A DNA stretch of 5,779 bases from Chloroflexota bacterium (GTDB lineage Bacteria > Chloroflexota > Dehalococcoidia > DSTF01 > JACRBR01). The notes below the pieces were generated by a model, which saw nothing but the letters and a program-made list of their open reading frames with translations, had not been told where the DNA came from and did not search any database. The stretch's first letter is position 1; every line of letters begins with the position of its first letter. The translations under genes and the position numbers were made by a program. Of the stretch, positions 1-5,472 are shown in pieces. Location: positions 1 to 5,779 of the forward strand of contig JAKAMA010000173.1 in NCBI GenBank assembly GCA_021813085.1. Reading direction: 5' to 3'.

Positions 1-566
1 AGCAGGACGATGTCCTGCGTGTAGCGACCGGTGCCGCCGTCGCGCGGGTCGACGATGAAGGCGCCGCTGAGGCCCATCGCGACCTGCTCCATGTCGTCCA
101 TGTGCGCGTGATACATGAACGTGCCGGGCGTGTTGGGGATCGTGTACTCATAGACGAAGGTCTCGCCGGGCATCACCGGCGGCTGGGTGAGCGGGGCGAC
201 GCCGTCCATCGAGTTCGGCACGACGAGGCCGTGCCAGTGCACGCTCGACGCCTCGGTCAGCTCGTTCTTGTAGTAGATGCGTACCCTGTCGCCGGCCTTG
301 AAGCGCAGCGTCGGGCCGGGGATCTGGTTGTTGTAGCCCCAGACCTCGACGGGCGCCTGGTCGGCACGGAACTGCCACATGAAGCGCGAGCTGGTCAGAT
401 GCACCGCCTTGATGTTGCCGTCCTCGATCGTCACCTGCGCTTCCTTCGGCCCGAAGCGCTCGGTGGCCGCGCGGGCCCGACCGCCGTCGTGCTGGAACCA
501 GAGCGCCGCCGCCACAACGGCGATGGCGATGGAGAGCCACGAGAGCGCGATCCATGTGCGGTTCAT
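1..566 (-). CDS. Multicopper oxidase, N-terminal part (truncated by window edge)
   Basis: This is the first 188 codons of an exported multicopper oxidase; the rest lies beyond position 1. Residues 1-24 form a basic start plus a hydrophobic stretch (signal peptide or membrane anchor), so the enzyme should act outside the membrane. A cupredoxin domain follows: an IPGPTLRFKAGD strand near 82-93, the copper motif HWHG at 110-113 (H110, H112) and YHAH at 152-155 (H153, H155). In the family these four histidines belong to the trinuclear copper centre; the type 1 copper site is expected in the missing C-terminal part. The ATG at 566 has a strong Shine-Dalgarno at 573-582. The motif after YHAH (MDDMEQVAMGLSGAFIV) resembles bacterial CotA/FtsP-type 'copper oxidase' proteins more than nitrite reductase NirK. 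Substrate cannot be told; metal, phenolic or nitrogen-oxide chemistry are all possible. It lies 190 bp downstream of the response regulator gene on the same strand. Confidence 0.9.
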   Translation of the reverse strand, partial: MNRTWIALSWLSIAIAVVAAALWFQHDGGRARAATERFGPKEAQVTIEDGNIKAVHLTSSRFMWQFRADQAPVEVWGYNNQIPGPTLRFKAGDRVRIYYKNELTEASSVHWHGLVVPNSMDGVAPLTQPPVMPGETFVYEYTIPNTPGTFMYHAHMDDMEQVAMGLSGAFIVDPRDGGTGRYTQDIVL

Positions 567-572
567 CGTCTG

Positions 573-582
573 TCCTTCCTCC
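573..582 (-). promoter_or_regulatory. Ribosome binding site of the multicopper oxidase
   Basis: On the minus strand this reads GGAGGAAGGA, ending 6 nt before the ATG at 566. It fixes that start and shows that the alternative minus-strand frame running through it is not the gene. Confidence 0.85.
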
Positions 583-660
583 AACATTGAGGTTGCGGCC
601 ATCGTGCCGCACCGCGCCCGCTCGCAGACGGGCCGTTCGGCAGGTTTCACCGGTCCGACG

Positions 661-672
661 TTCCTAAAGGGA
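661..672. promoter_or_regulatory. Candidate operator: CCTAAAGG-centred palindrome upstream of the oxidase
   Basis: The sequence TTCCTAAAGGGA is palindromic about position 666.5 apart from one base pair. It sits in an AT-richer patch (661-685) of an otherwise very GC-rich 190-bp gap, about 95-106 nt upstream of the oxidase ATG. Its core CTAAAG fits the CTWWAG centre of the DosR box, but the outer half-sites differ from GGGACT. It could be bound by the neighbouring DevR-like regulator or another activator, or be promoter-related. The rest of 567-756 shows no gene and no terminator with a clear U-tract. Confidence 0.3.
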
Positions 673-756
673 TTCAAAACTATTCTCTCGCCGCGCGGGC
701 GCGCCGGACGCCGGCCGGCCGCTCGTCCGCCGGAGCCGCACCGCGGCGGCGCGCGG

Positions 757-1401
757 TCAGCTCTGCGGCGGCTCGCGCCGGGCGATGAACGCCGCGGCCT
801 CGGAGCGGCGCCGCAGGTTGAGCTTGCTGAGGATGCTGCTGACGTAGTTCTTGACGGTCTTGTCGCTGAGGTACACCTCGCCCGCGATCTCCTTGTTGGT
901 CTTGCCCTCGGCGATCAGCCCGAGGATCCGGTGCTCCTGCTCGGTGAGCGCGTTGAGCGGGTCATCGGACTTGCGTTGGTTCGAGGAGCGCACCCGCTCG
1001 AGCACCTTCTGCGTGACCGCCGAGTCGAGCAGCGATTCGCCGCGGGCGACGGCGCTGATCGCGTCGGCGAGCGCGCCGCCGCGCGTCTGTTTGAGCACGT
1101 AGCCGGAGGCGCCCGCGAGGATCGACGCGAAGACGGCGTCCTCGTCGGCGTAAGACGTAAGCATGATCACCTTCGTCTCCGGCCGCGCCTCGCGGATGTC
1201 GCGGCAGGCTTCGATGCCGCTGCCATCGGGCAGGCGCACGTCCATGACGATGACATCGGGCTGCGAACGGCGCGCCTCGGCGACGGCCTCGGCGACGCTG
1301 CCCGCCTGCCCGACGATCTCGAAGCCTTCGCGGCGGCTGAGCAGCGACCGCAGCCCCTCCCGCACCACGTCATGGTCATCGACGATCAGAATCCGGGTCA
1401 T
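757..1401 (-). CDS. NarL/FixJ-family response regulator, DevR (DosR)-like
   Basis: A 214-aa transcriptional regulator with the usual length and two-domain build. The receiver (about 1-120) has the acidic pair D8/D9, phosphoacceptor D54 in VMDVRLPDG, T82 and K104. A LuxR-type helix-turn-helix spans about 152-206. The recognition helix contains KTVKNYVS; K181, K184 and N185 match the residues that contact DNA in mycobacterial DosR (K179, K182, N183), and the receiver (GSVAEA, ILAGASGYV, SLLD) also resembles DosR. The ATG overlaps the kinase stop as ATGA, and an AGGAGG lies at 1408-1413, so the two are translationally coupled and form one two-component system. The cognate kinase next door should phosphorylate D54. 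Targets are not proven; the downstream copper oxidase and the divergent membrane operon are the obvious candidates. Family assignment is firm; the DevR-like subgroup is likely. Confidence 0.95.
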   Translation of the reverse strand: MTRILIVDDHDVVREGLRSLLSRREGFEIVGQAGSVAEAVAEARRSQPDVIVMDVRLPDGSGIEACRDIREARPETKVIMLTSYADEDAVFASILAGASGYVLKQTRGGALADAISAVARGESLLDSAVTQKVLERVRSSNQRKSDDPLNALTEQEHRILGLIAEGKTNKEIAGEVYLSDKTVKNYVSSILSKLNLRRRSEAAAFIARREPPQS

Positions 1402-2822
1402 TCGGTGCCTCCTGGACTGACGGGGATCTCCATGGTAATCGACGTGCCGCCTCCCCGCGAACTGTCGATCCTCAGGGTACCGCCCGCCTCGCGCGCGCGC
1501 GATGCCATGTTGCGCAGGCCCCGATGGTCGGATGGCAGGTCGAGCGAGGGCTCGAAGCCGGCGCCGTTGTCCCGCACCCGGAGCCGGACCGCCCCGCCGA
1601 CGGACTCGAACGACAGCGACACCGCGGTCGCTCGCGCGTGCTTGCGCGCGTTCACGAAGGCCTCCTTTGCCGTATGGAAGATGGCAGCGCGCTGCATGTC
1701 AGAGAGCGGGGGCAGGTCCGGAGCGACGGCCACCGAGGTCTCCACCAGCGAGTTGACCCGAAAATCCTCTGCCAGGTTGACGAGGGAAGCGGCGAGGTCG
1801 CCGCTGAGCTGCGTCGGGCGCAGCTCGAAGATGTAGCTGCGGACATCGCGGATGATGCCGTTGAGCTGTTCGATCGCCAGGTCGAGGTCCCGGCGCGCGC
1901 GGTCGGGGTGCTGCGGGACGTCGTCGGCGACCGCCTCGAGGGCGAGCCCGACGGCGTAGATCGACTGGATGATGCCGTCGTGCAGGTCCATGCCGATGCG
2001 CTCGCGCTCCTCGAGCACCGCGAGCGCCCGCAGCTCGTCCTGCAGCCGCATGTTCTCGACGGCGACGGCCGCGTGCGCCGCGAAGATGCGCAGCACGTCT
2101 TCATCGTCCTCCGAGAACGACGCCCGGCCGACCTTGTCGGTCAGGTAGAGGTTGCCGATCGTGCGGCCCTTCCAGACCACGGGCACGCCGAGCAGGCTCT
2201 TCATCGGCGGATGATGCGGCGGGAATCCGGCGGAGCGCGGGTCGGCGCTGATATCGCGCAGGCGCAGGGGCGTCGACTCGTCGATGATGACGCCGAGGAG
2301 CCCGCGCCCGCTCGGCGGTTCGCCGATCAGCTCGCGATCCCGCTCGCTGATCCCCGACGTGATGAACTCCTGGATCGACCCATCGGCCTTGCGCACGGCT
2401 AGGGCGCCGTAGCGTGCCTCCGTGATCTCGCGGCTCAGTTCGACCGTGCGTTCCAGGACGGCGCGCAGCTCCCGCTCGGTCGACAGGCTCGTCGCCGCCA
2501 CCTGCACCGCCGCGAGCTGGCGGTTGCGCTCGAGCAGCCGCGCCTCGCCCTGCTCGACGAGGCGGAACACCGACGTCGTGACCACGATCGCAGCGACCGC
2601 GATCAGCACGGCCGCGCTGATCACGAGCGTCGTCGGGATCCGGTTTCCCATGACCACAGCGAGTGCAATGACCGCGGTGACGAGCGTCGCCACCGTCAGC
2701 AGGAGCGGCAGACGAAGCGACGCGGACGGCGTGTGCGGGTGCAGCAGGCGCTGGACCAGGGGCCGGCGCGCGGCGGCCTCTGGAGCCGCAGCCGCCGACG
2801 GGCGTGAGATGGGCAACGCCAC
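1398..2822 (-). CDS. Membrane-anchored GAF sensor histidine kinase, DevS/DosT-like, probably heme-binding
   Basis: A 474-aa HisKA_3-type sensor kinase partnering the adjacent regulator. Order (from GTG 2822): Ala/Pro-rich cytoplasmic start, two membrane helices at about 38-59 and 63-87 with a very short loop, a coiled linker (88-116), one GAF domain (117-262), a dimerisation helix with ERERIGMDLHDG (phosphoacceptor H281), and an HATPase_c domain with KEAFVN (E387, N391), DNGAGF (418-423), RGL near 435 and GGGTS (457-461). The GAF contains GFPPHHPPM and LYLTDK, the segments holding the proximal heme ligand H149 and distal Y171 of M. tuberculosis DosS; here they are H204 and Y226. Heme binding and sensing of O2, NO or CO are therefore likely but inferred. 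DosS is soluble with two GAF domains; this one has two helices and a single GAF. Start: the frame is open to a GTG at 2885 (495 aa, ATGs at 2870 and 2861), but those lack a Shine-Dalgarno, whereas GTG 2822 has GGGGAGG 9 nt upstream. Confidence 0.92.
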   Translation of the reverse strand: MALPISRPSAAAAPEAAARRPLVQRLLHPHTPSASLRLPLLLTVATLVTAVIALAVVMGNRIPTTLVISAAVLIAVAAIVVTTSVFRLVEQGEARLLERNRQLAAVQVAATSLSTERELRAVLERTVELSREITEARYGALAVRKADGSIQEFITSGISERDRELIGEPPSGRGLLGVIIDESTPLRLRDISADPRSAGFPPHHPPMKSLLGVPVVWKGRTIGNLYLTDKVGRASFSEDDEDVLRIFAAHAAVAVENMRLQDELRALAVLEERERIGMDLHDGIIQSIYAVGLALEAVADDVPQHPDRARRDLDLAIEQLNGIIRDVRSYIFELRPTQLSGDLAASLVNLAEDFRVNSLVETSVAVAPDLPPLSDMQRAAIFHTAKEAFVNARKHARATAVSLSFESVGGAVRLRVRDNGAGFEPSLDLPSDHRGLRNMASRAREAGGTLRIDSSRGGGTSITMEIPVSPGGTE

Positions 2823-2831
2823 AGGCCACAG

Positions 2832-2838
2832 CCTCCCC
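2832..2838 (-). promoter_or_regulatory. Ribosome binding site favouring kinase start at GTG 2822
   Basis: The minus strand reads GGGGAGG here, 9 nt before GTG 2822. No comparable sequence precedes the in-frame starts at 2861, 2870 or 2885, and GTG 2885 is almost touching the base of a strong hairpin. This supports the shorter kinase but does not prove it. Confidence 0.5.
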
Positions 2839-2886
2839 GATATGGGCGACGAAGGGGCCATGTGGCCCATACCGATCTTCGCCACC

Positions 2887-2934
2887 GCCGGACGCCGCCC
2901 GCGAGTGCCGTTCGGCCCGTGGGCGGCGTCCGGC
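2887..2934. repeat. Perfect 14-bp inverted repeat in the divergent control region
   Basis: GCCGGACGCCGCCC (2887-2900) is followed after 20 nt by its exact reverse complement GGGCGGCGTCCGGC (2921-2934). The spacer itself can form a small GCC-GTTC-GGC stem-loop (2907-2916). There is no T-run on either side, so a simple intrinsic terminator is unlikely. It lies just upstream of the kinase coding region and about 120 bp upstream of the divergent operon, so it could be a 5'-leader hairpin of the kinase mRNA or a protein-binding site. Confidence 0.7.
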
Positions 2935-2975
2935 TTCCCTGAATTTCGATAAAGGGCGGGACGGACGGGACTCCT

Positions 2976-3000
2976 CGGTGCCGGATGGCCCGTGGCACCG
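2976..3000. repeat. 7-bp inverted repeat (CGGTGCC/GGCACCG)
   Basis: CGGTGCC at 2976-2982 pairs with GGCACCG at 2994-3000 around an 11-nt spacer. It is in the divergent promoter region, 56-80 nt upstream of the 69-aa gene. The length is modest for such GC-rich DNA, so it may be chance. Confidence 0.35.
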
Positions 3001-3015
3001 CAGCGGGACGCTGCG
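2999..3015. repeat. 7-bp inverted repeat with 3-nt spacer (CGCAGCG-GGA-CGCTGCG)
   Basis: CGCAGCG at 2999-3005 and CGCTGCG at 3009-3015 are exact reverse complements. The site abuts the preceding inverted repeat and sits about 41-57 nt upstream of GTG 3056, close to where a plus-strand promoter would be expected. Operator is possible; a 3-nt loop makes a functional RNA hairpin less attractive. Confidence 0.35.
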
Positions 3016-3042
3016 AGAATCTATTGGTCACACATCGGAGGC

Positions 3043-3050
3043 GAGGGAGG
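3043..3050 (+). promoter_or_regulatory. Ribosome binding site of the 69-aa membrane protein
   Basis: GAGGGAGG ends 5 nt before GTG 3056 and decides that start within a frame that is open much further upstream. Confidence 0.75.
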
Positions 3051-3055
3051 GCGCG

Positions 3056-3265
3056 GTGGAACGGTTCGTCGCATTGGCGCTCGGTGTCGTGGCGTGGAGC
3101 GCGGTCGCCGGCGTCGCCATCTCGGTCGTAAACGCGTGGTCGGACCAGAACCAGGTGCTCGCGTTCTTCCCCATCCTCGGCGCCGTGATCGTCGCCTGGG
3201 CGATCGGTGAGGTGGTGACCGCGCACGTGTTCAGCAGCGACGAGGACGCGGATCGTCGTGGCTGA
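3056..3265 (+). CDS. Small membrane protein of unknown function (69 aa)
   Basis: I do not recognise this protein. From GTG 3056 it encodes 69 residues: a hydrophobic helix at about 4-25, a short polar loop (NAWSDQNQ), a second helix at about 34-57, and an acidic/basic tail (SSDEDADRRG). The reading is supported by the strong Shine-Dalgarno, by hydrophobic character that fits a two-helix protein, and by its stop, which overlaps the start of the DoxX-like gene by 8 nt (3258-3265). That coupling suggests it is made with, and may act with, the DoxX-like protein, for example as a small subunit. The frame continues upstream to about 2804 but that part is not protein-like and lacks a ribosome site. 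There is no cysteine or histidine pattern suggesting a cofactor site. Confidence 0.7.
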   Translation: MERFVALALGVVAWSAVAGVAISVVNAWSDQNQVLAFFPILGAVIVAWAIGEVVTAHVFSSDEDADRRG

Positions 3266-3884
3266 CCGCGCGTTCGAGCGGCGCGACCTGCACGACCCCA
3301 GACCCATCCGGCTGCTCTTCAGCAACACGGGACTGGCACCGCTCTGGCTGGTCGCGCGCCTGTACCTCGGGTACGAATGGCTGATCGCGGGCTGGCACAG
3401 GGCCTGGGGCCCCGACCGCTGGATCGCCGTCCCGGGGCCGGACGGGCTGCCTCTGAAGGCGCTCTGGGAGCGCGCCGTCGGCGCCCCGGCGGACGGACAA
3501 CCGCCGATGGCCTACGACTGGTATGGTGACGTCGCGCGGTTCATGTTGCGCCACGAGTGGTATACATGGTTCTCCTGGGTCATCGCGATCGGCGAGGTTG
3601 CGGCCGGCGTGGCGCTGATCATCGGCGCCTTCACCGGCCTCGCCGCGCTTGGCGGGGCGTTCGTGAGCTTCAACTTCCTGCTCGCGGGCAGCGCCGGGGT
3701 GAACCCCCTGCTCTTCGTCATCGCCCTCCTCGTCATGCTGGGTTGGAAGGTGTCGGGCTGGATTGGCGTCGACCGCTGGTTGCTGCCCGCGCTCGGCACG
3801 CCGTGGCAGCCCAGCCAGATGTGGAAGCGTATCGGCGCCCGGTCCGGCATCTTCGGCCCGCGCGGAGAACGTCGGACGACCTGA
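3258..3884 (+). CDS. DoxX/DoxD-like integral membrane protein
   Basis: A 208-aa protein of the DoxX family, to which the DoxD subunit of archaeal thiosulfate:quinone oxidoreductase is related. Membrane helices lie at about 26-46, 103-123, 126-144 and 149-169. Family-like segments are LVARLYLGYEWLIAGWHR (32-48), the AYDWYGD stretch before helix 2, and GEVAAGVALIIGAFTG (112-127). The loop between helices 1 and 2 (about 49-100) is long and polar (GPDRWIAVPGPDG) and may lie outside the membrane. GTG 3258 overlaps the previous stop, with GAGGA at 3242-3246 at a slightly long spacing, so translation is probably coupled. Many bacterial DoxX proteins have no known reaction; a quinone-linked or redox-protective role fits the neighbours but is not shown. 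Nothing looks truncated or frameshifted. Confidence 0.88.
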   Translation: MADRAFERRDLHDPRPIRLLFSNTGLAPLWLVARLYLGYEWLIAGWHRAWGPDRWIAVPGPDGLPLKALWERAVGAPADGQPPMAYDWYGDVARFMLRHEWYTWFSWVIAIGEVAAGVALIIGAFTGLAALGGAFVSFNFLLAGSAGVNPLLFVIALLVMLGWKVSGWIGVDRWLLPALGTPWQPSQMWKRIGARSGIFGPRGERRTT

Positions 3885-3891
3885 GCCGCCA

Positions 3892-3911
3892 CGGCGGACG
3901 CACGTCCGCCG
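3892..3911. repeat. Intercistronic hairpin between DoxX-like and NnrS-like genes
   Basis: CGGCGGACG (3892-3900) and CGTCCGCCG (3903-3911) are exact complements with a CA spacer, giving about 8 bp around a small loop as RNA. It fills most of the 42-nt gap between the stop at 3884 and GTG 3927, and ends 2 nt before the downstream Shine-Dalgarno. It has no U-tract, so it could tune mRNA stability or translation rather than end transcription. Confidence 0.45.
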
Positions 3912-3913
3912 CC

Positions 3914-3919
3914 AGGGAG
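3914..3919 (+). promoter_or_regulatory. Ribosome binding site of the NnrS/oxidase-like gene
   Basis: AGGGAG lies 7 nt before GTG 3927. The in-frame ATG at 3981 has no such site, so the GTG is preferred. Confidence 0.65.
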
Positions 3920-3926
3920 CGCGGCT

Positions 3927-5360
3927 GTGGCGGGTGATCCGCCGGGCAGCGGCAGCGCACCGGGCGATCCGATCCCCCTCATGGCCGTCGGCACGGCGGC
4001 AGCGCCGCATCCGCCCCGACCGCACTACGACGCGCCGTACCGCCTCTTCCTCGCCACGAGCCTGACGCTGGCGCTCTTCGGCGGCTTCCTGCTCGCCATC
4101 CTGCTACCGCTGGCGCAGACGCTCGGATGGGACTGGGGCGCCCGCTGGCAGGCGCTCGTGCAGGCGCACGGCCAGCTTCAATTGCTAGGCTTCGCCGGAC
4201 TGTTCATCGCCGGCATGGCACTGCGCCTGATGCCGCGGTTCTCCGGCCGCGACCTCGCGTTCCCCTCCCTCGTGCCCGCGCTCATCCCCCTGATCGGCGG
4301 CAGCGTGGTGCTGCGCGCACTGGCCCAACCGTGGGGCACGGGCGCCCTGCGGGACGCGGGTCTGGCACTGTCGGCGGCGCTCTTGCTGGCGGGCGCGCTC
4401 GCCTTCGCGGCGGTCGTCTGGGCCACGCTGCTCCAGCGCGAGAGCCGCGCCGAGGCGACGGCGTGGTACTTCTCGTTCGGTGCGCTCGCCTATGTTGCGC
4501 AGGCCGCGCTCAACGCCGCCATCGTCGTCGAGATGGTGCGGGATGACCTCGCGCTGGCGCCGCTGGCGAAGGACGACGTGCTGATCTTCGTCCAGCTCTT
4601 CGGCTTCGTGCTCCTGTTCTTGTGCGGCGTGGCGACGCGCGCGGTGCCGTCGCTCACCGGCAATTCGCGCCCCGACGCTCCGTCGCGCGCCGCGGCGACG
4701 GCGCTGGCGGCCGGTGTCGCGCTCTACGCCGTCGCCGCGGCCTGGGCCGCGTACCACGCACCGTCACAGGCGACCGCCCGCGCCCAGGACGCGGCGCTGC
4801 TGCTGATCGCCGCGGCGTTCGTCGCGGTCATCTGGCTGTCCGGCGCCGCGCGGCCACGCGCAAACCGGGTCGCCCGCGCGTCGCGGACGTCGTTCCTCTT
4901 CGTACGCGCGGCGTTCCTCTGGCTCTTCGTCGCCGCCGTCCTGATCTTCTGGTACGGCGTCCCGGCGCTCTCCGACGGCCGTCCGCTCGACGCGTATGCG
5001 ACCGACGCCATCCGGCACACGCTGACGGTCGGCGTCGTAACGATGATGATCGTCGGCATGGGCATGCTGGTCATCCCGGAGTTCGCGGGCCGTCGCATCC
5101 AGCACCCCGGGGGCGAGATCGCGGTACTGGCGATGCTGCTGGCGCTGAACGCCGCCGCCGCGCTGCGCATCTGGCCGGCGCTCGAGGGTCTGCGCTGGAT
5201 CGCCATGACACGCTTCTGGCCGATGGCGGCGGCCGGCGCCTTCGCCATCGCCGCGGTGGCAGCGTTCGCGCTCATGTTCCTGCAGAGCTACATCGAGCAG
5301 CGGACGCCCGGCTGGGGCTCGACGGACGCACTGCGCCGCGGGCGTTCCCCCCGCACGTGA
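3927..5360 (+). CDS. 12-helix NnrS-like / heme-copper-oxidase-fold membrane protein
   Basis: A 477-aa polytopic protein with a Pro-rich start (1-36) and about 12 helices (near 38-62, 82-103, 112-131, 142-169, 180-203, 217-240, 256-276, 287-305, 322-343, 362-384, 396-414, 430-455). Helix 2 begins with AHGQLQLLGFAG and ends MPRFSGRDLAFP, like the helix-2 signature of heme-copper oxidase subunit I (HG...G...P...GARDVAFP). Helix 10 begins RHTLTVG and ends IPEFAGR, and H364 aligns with the low-spin-heme histidine of that subunit; H81 is the helix-2 counterpart. The heme a3 histidine two residues earlier is I362, helix 6 has no histidine and no HH pair exists in helix 7, so it should not reduce oxygen. 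AHxxLxGF and HTLTVG also resemble NnrS, a heme- and copper-containing protein tied to nitric-oxide metabolism. Likely role: NO- or redox-linked heme membrane protein. It is third in the operon; GTG 3927 has AGGGAG 7 nt upstream. Confidence 0.8.
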   Translation: MAGDPPGSGSAPGDPIPLMAVGTAAAPHPPRPHYDAPYRLFLATSLTLALFGGFLLAILLPLAQTLGWDWGARWQALVQAHGQLQLLGFAGLFIAGMALRLMPRFSGRDLAFPSLVPALIPLIGGSVVLRALAQPWGTGALRDAGLALSAALLLAGALAFAAVVWATLLQRESRAEATAWYFSFGALAYVAQAALNAAIVVEMVRDDLALAPLAKDDVLIFVQLFGFVLLFLCGVATRAVPSLTGNSRPDAPSRAAATALAAGVALYAVAAAWAAYHAPSQATARAQDAALLLIAAAFVAVIWLSGAARPRANRVARASRTSFLFVRAAFLWLFVAAVLIFWYGVPALSDGRPLDAYATDAIRHTLTVGVVTMMIVGMGMLVIPEFAGRRIQHPGGEIAVLAMLLALNAAAALRIWPALEGLRWIAMTRFWPMAAAGAFAIAAVAAFALMFLQSYIEQRTPGWGSTDALRRGRSPRT

Positions 5361-5472
5361 GAGATCCCCAACACAACGTGGTCCGCCGTTCATGGCGACG
5401 CGTCGCGCACCGATATGTCTATCGAGGCATACCGTCCGTGGGGGTGCGGGCGACTGCGAACAGGAGACCTGC
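5361..5472. other. Intergenic gap before the pilus gene
   Basis: These 112 nt separate the NnrS-like gene from the TadG-like gene. They contain a 12-bp palindrome GCGACGCGTCGC at 5395-5406 and an AT-richer stretch at 5411-5431 that could hold a promoter for the pilus gene, but I see no clear promoter pair and no terminator with a U-tract. Confidence 0.4.
5462..5467 (+). promoter_or_regulatory. Ribosome binding site of the TadG-like gene
   Basis: AGGAGA lies 5 nt before ATG 5473 and sets the start of the partial coding region. Confidence 0.7.

Noticed and set aside
1..566. Copper nitrite reductase (NirK)
   Set aside because: The HWHG and YHAHMDDM segments fit CotA/FtsP-type copper oxidases better than the NirK pattern; the missing C-terminal part would decide.
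148..612. 154-codon minus-strand frame across the oxidase start
   Set aside because: The other minus-strand frame carries HWHG and YHAH and starts at an ATG with an excellent ribosome site.
691..756. Terminator after the response regulator
   Set aside because: CCGCGCG (691-697) and CGCGCGG (750-756) can pair only over a 52-nt loop and no U-tract follows, so read-through into the oxidase gene remains possible.
379..1836. 485-codon plus-strand open frame
   Set aside because: It runs antisense through the oxidase, regulator and kinase genes, whose motifs are unmistakable on the minus strand; its translation is Arg/Ala-rich with no recognisable domain. It is a GC-rich shadow frame.
3927..5360. 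Functional cytochrome oxidase or NO reductase catalytic subunit
   Set aside because: No CuB histidines in helices 6 and 7, and no high-spin-heme histidine in helix 10.
5395..5406. 12-bp palindrome GCGACGCGTCGC as an operator
   Set aside because: Made of CG-rich dinucleotides common in this DNA; no second copy or promoter context supports it.
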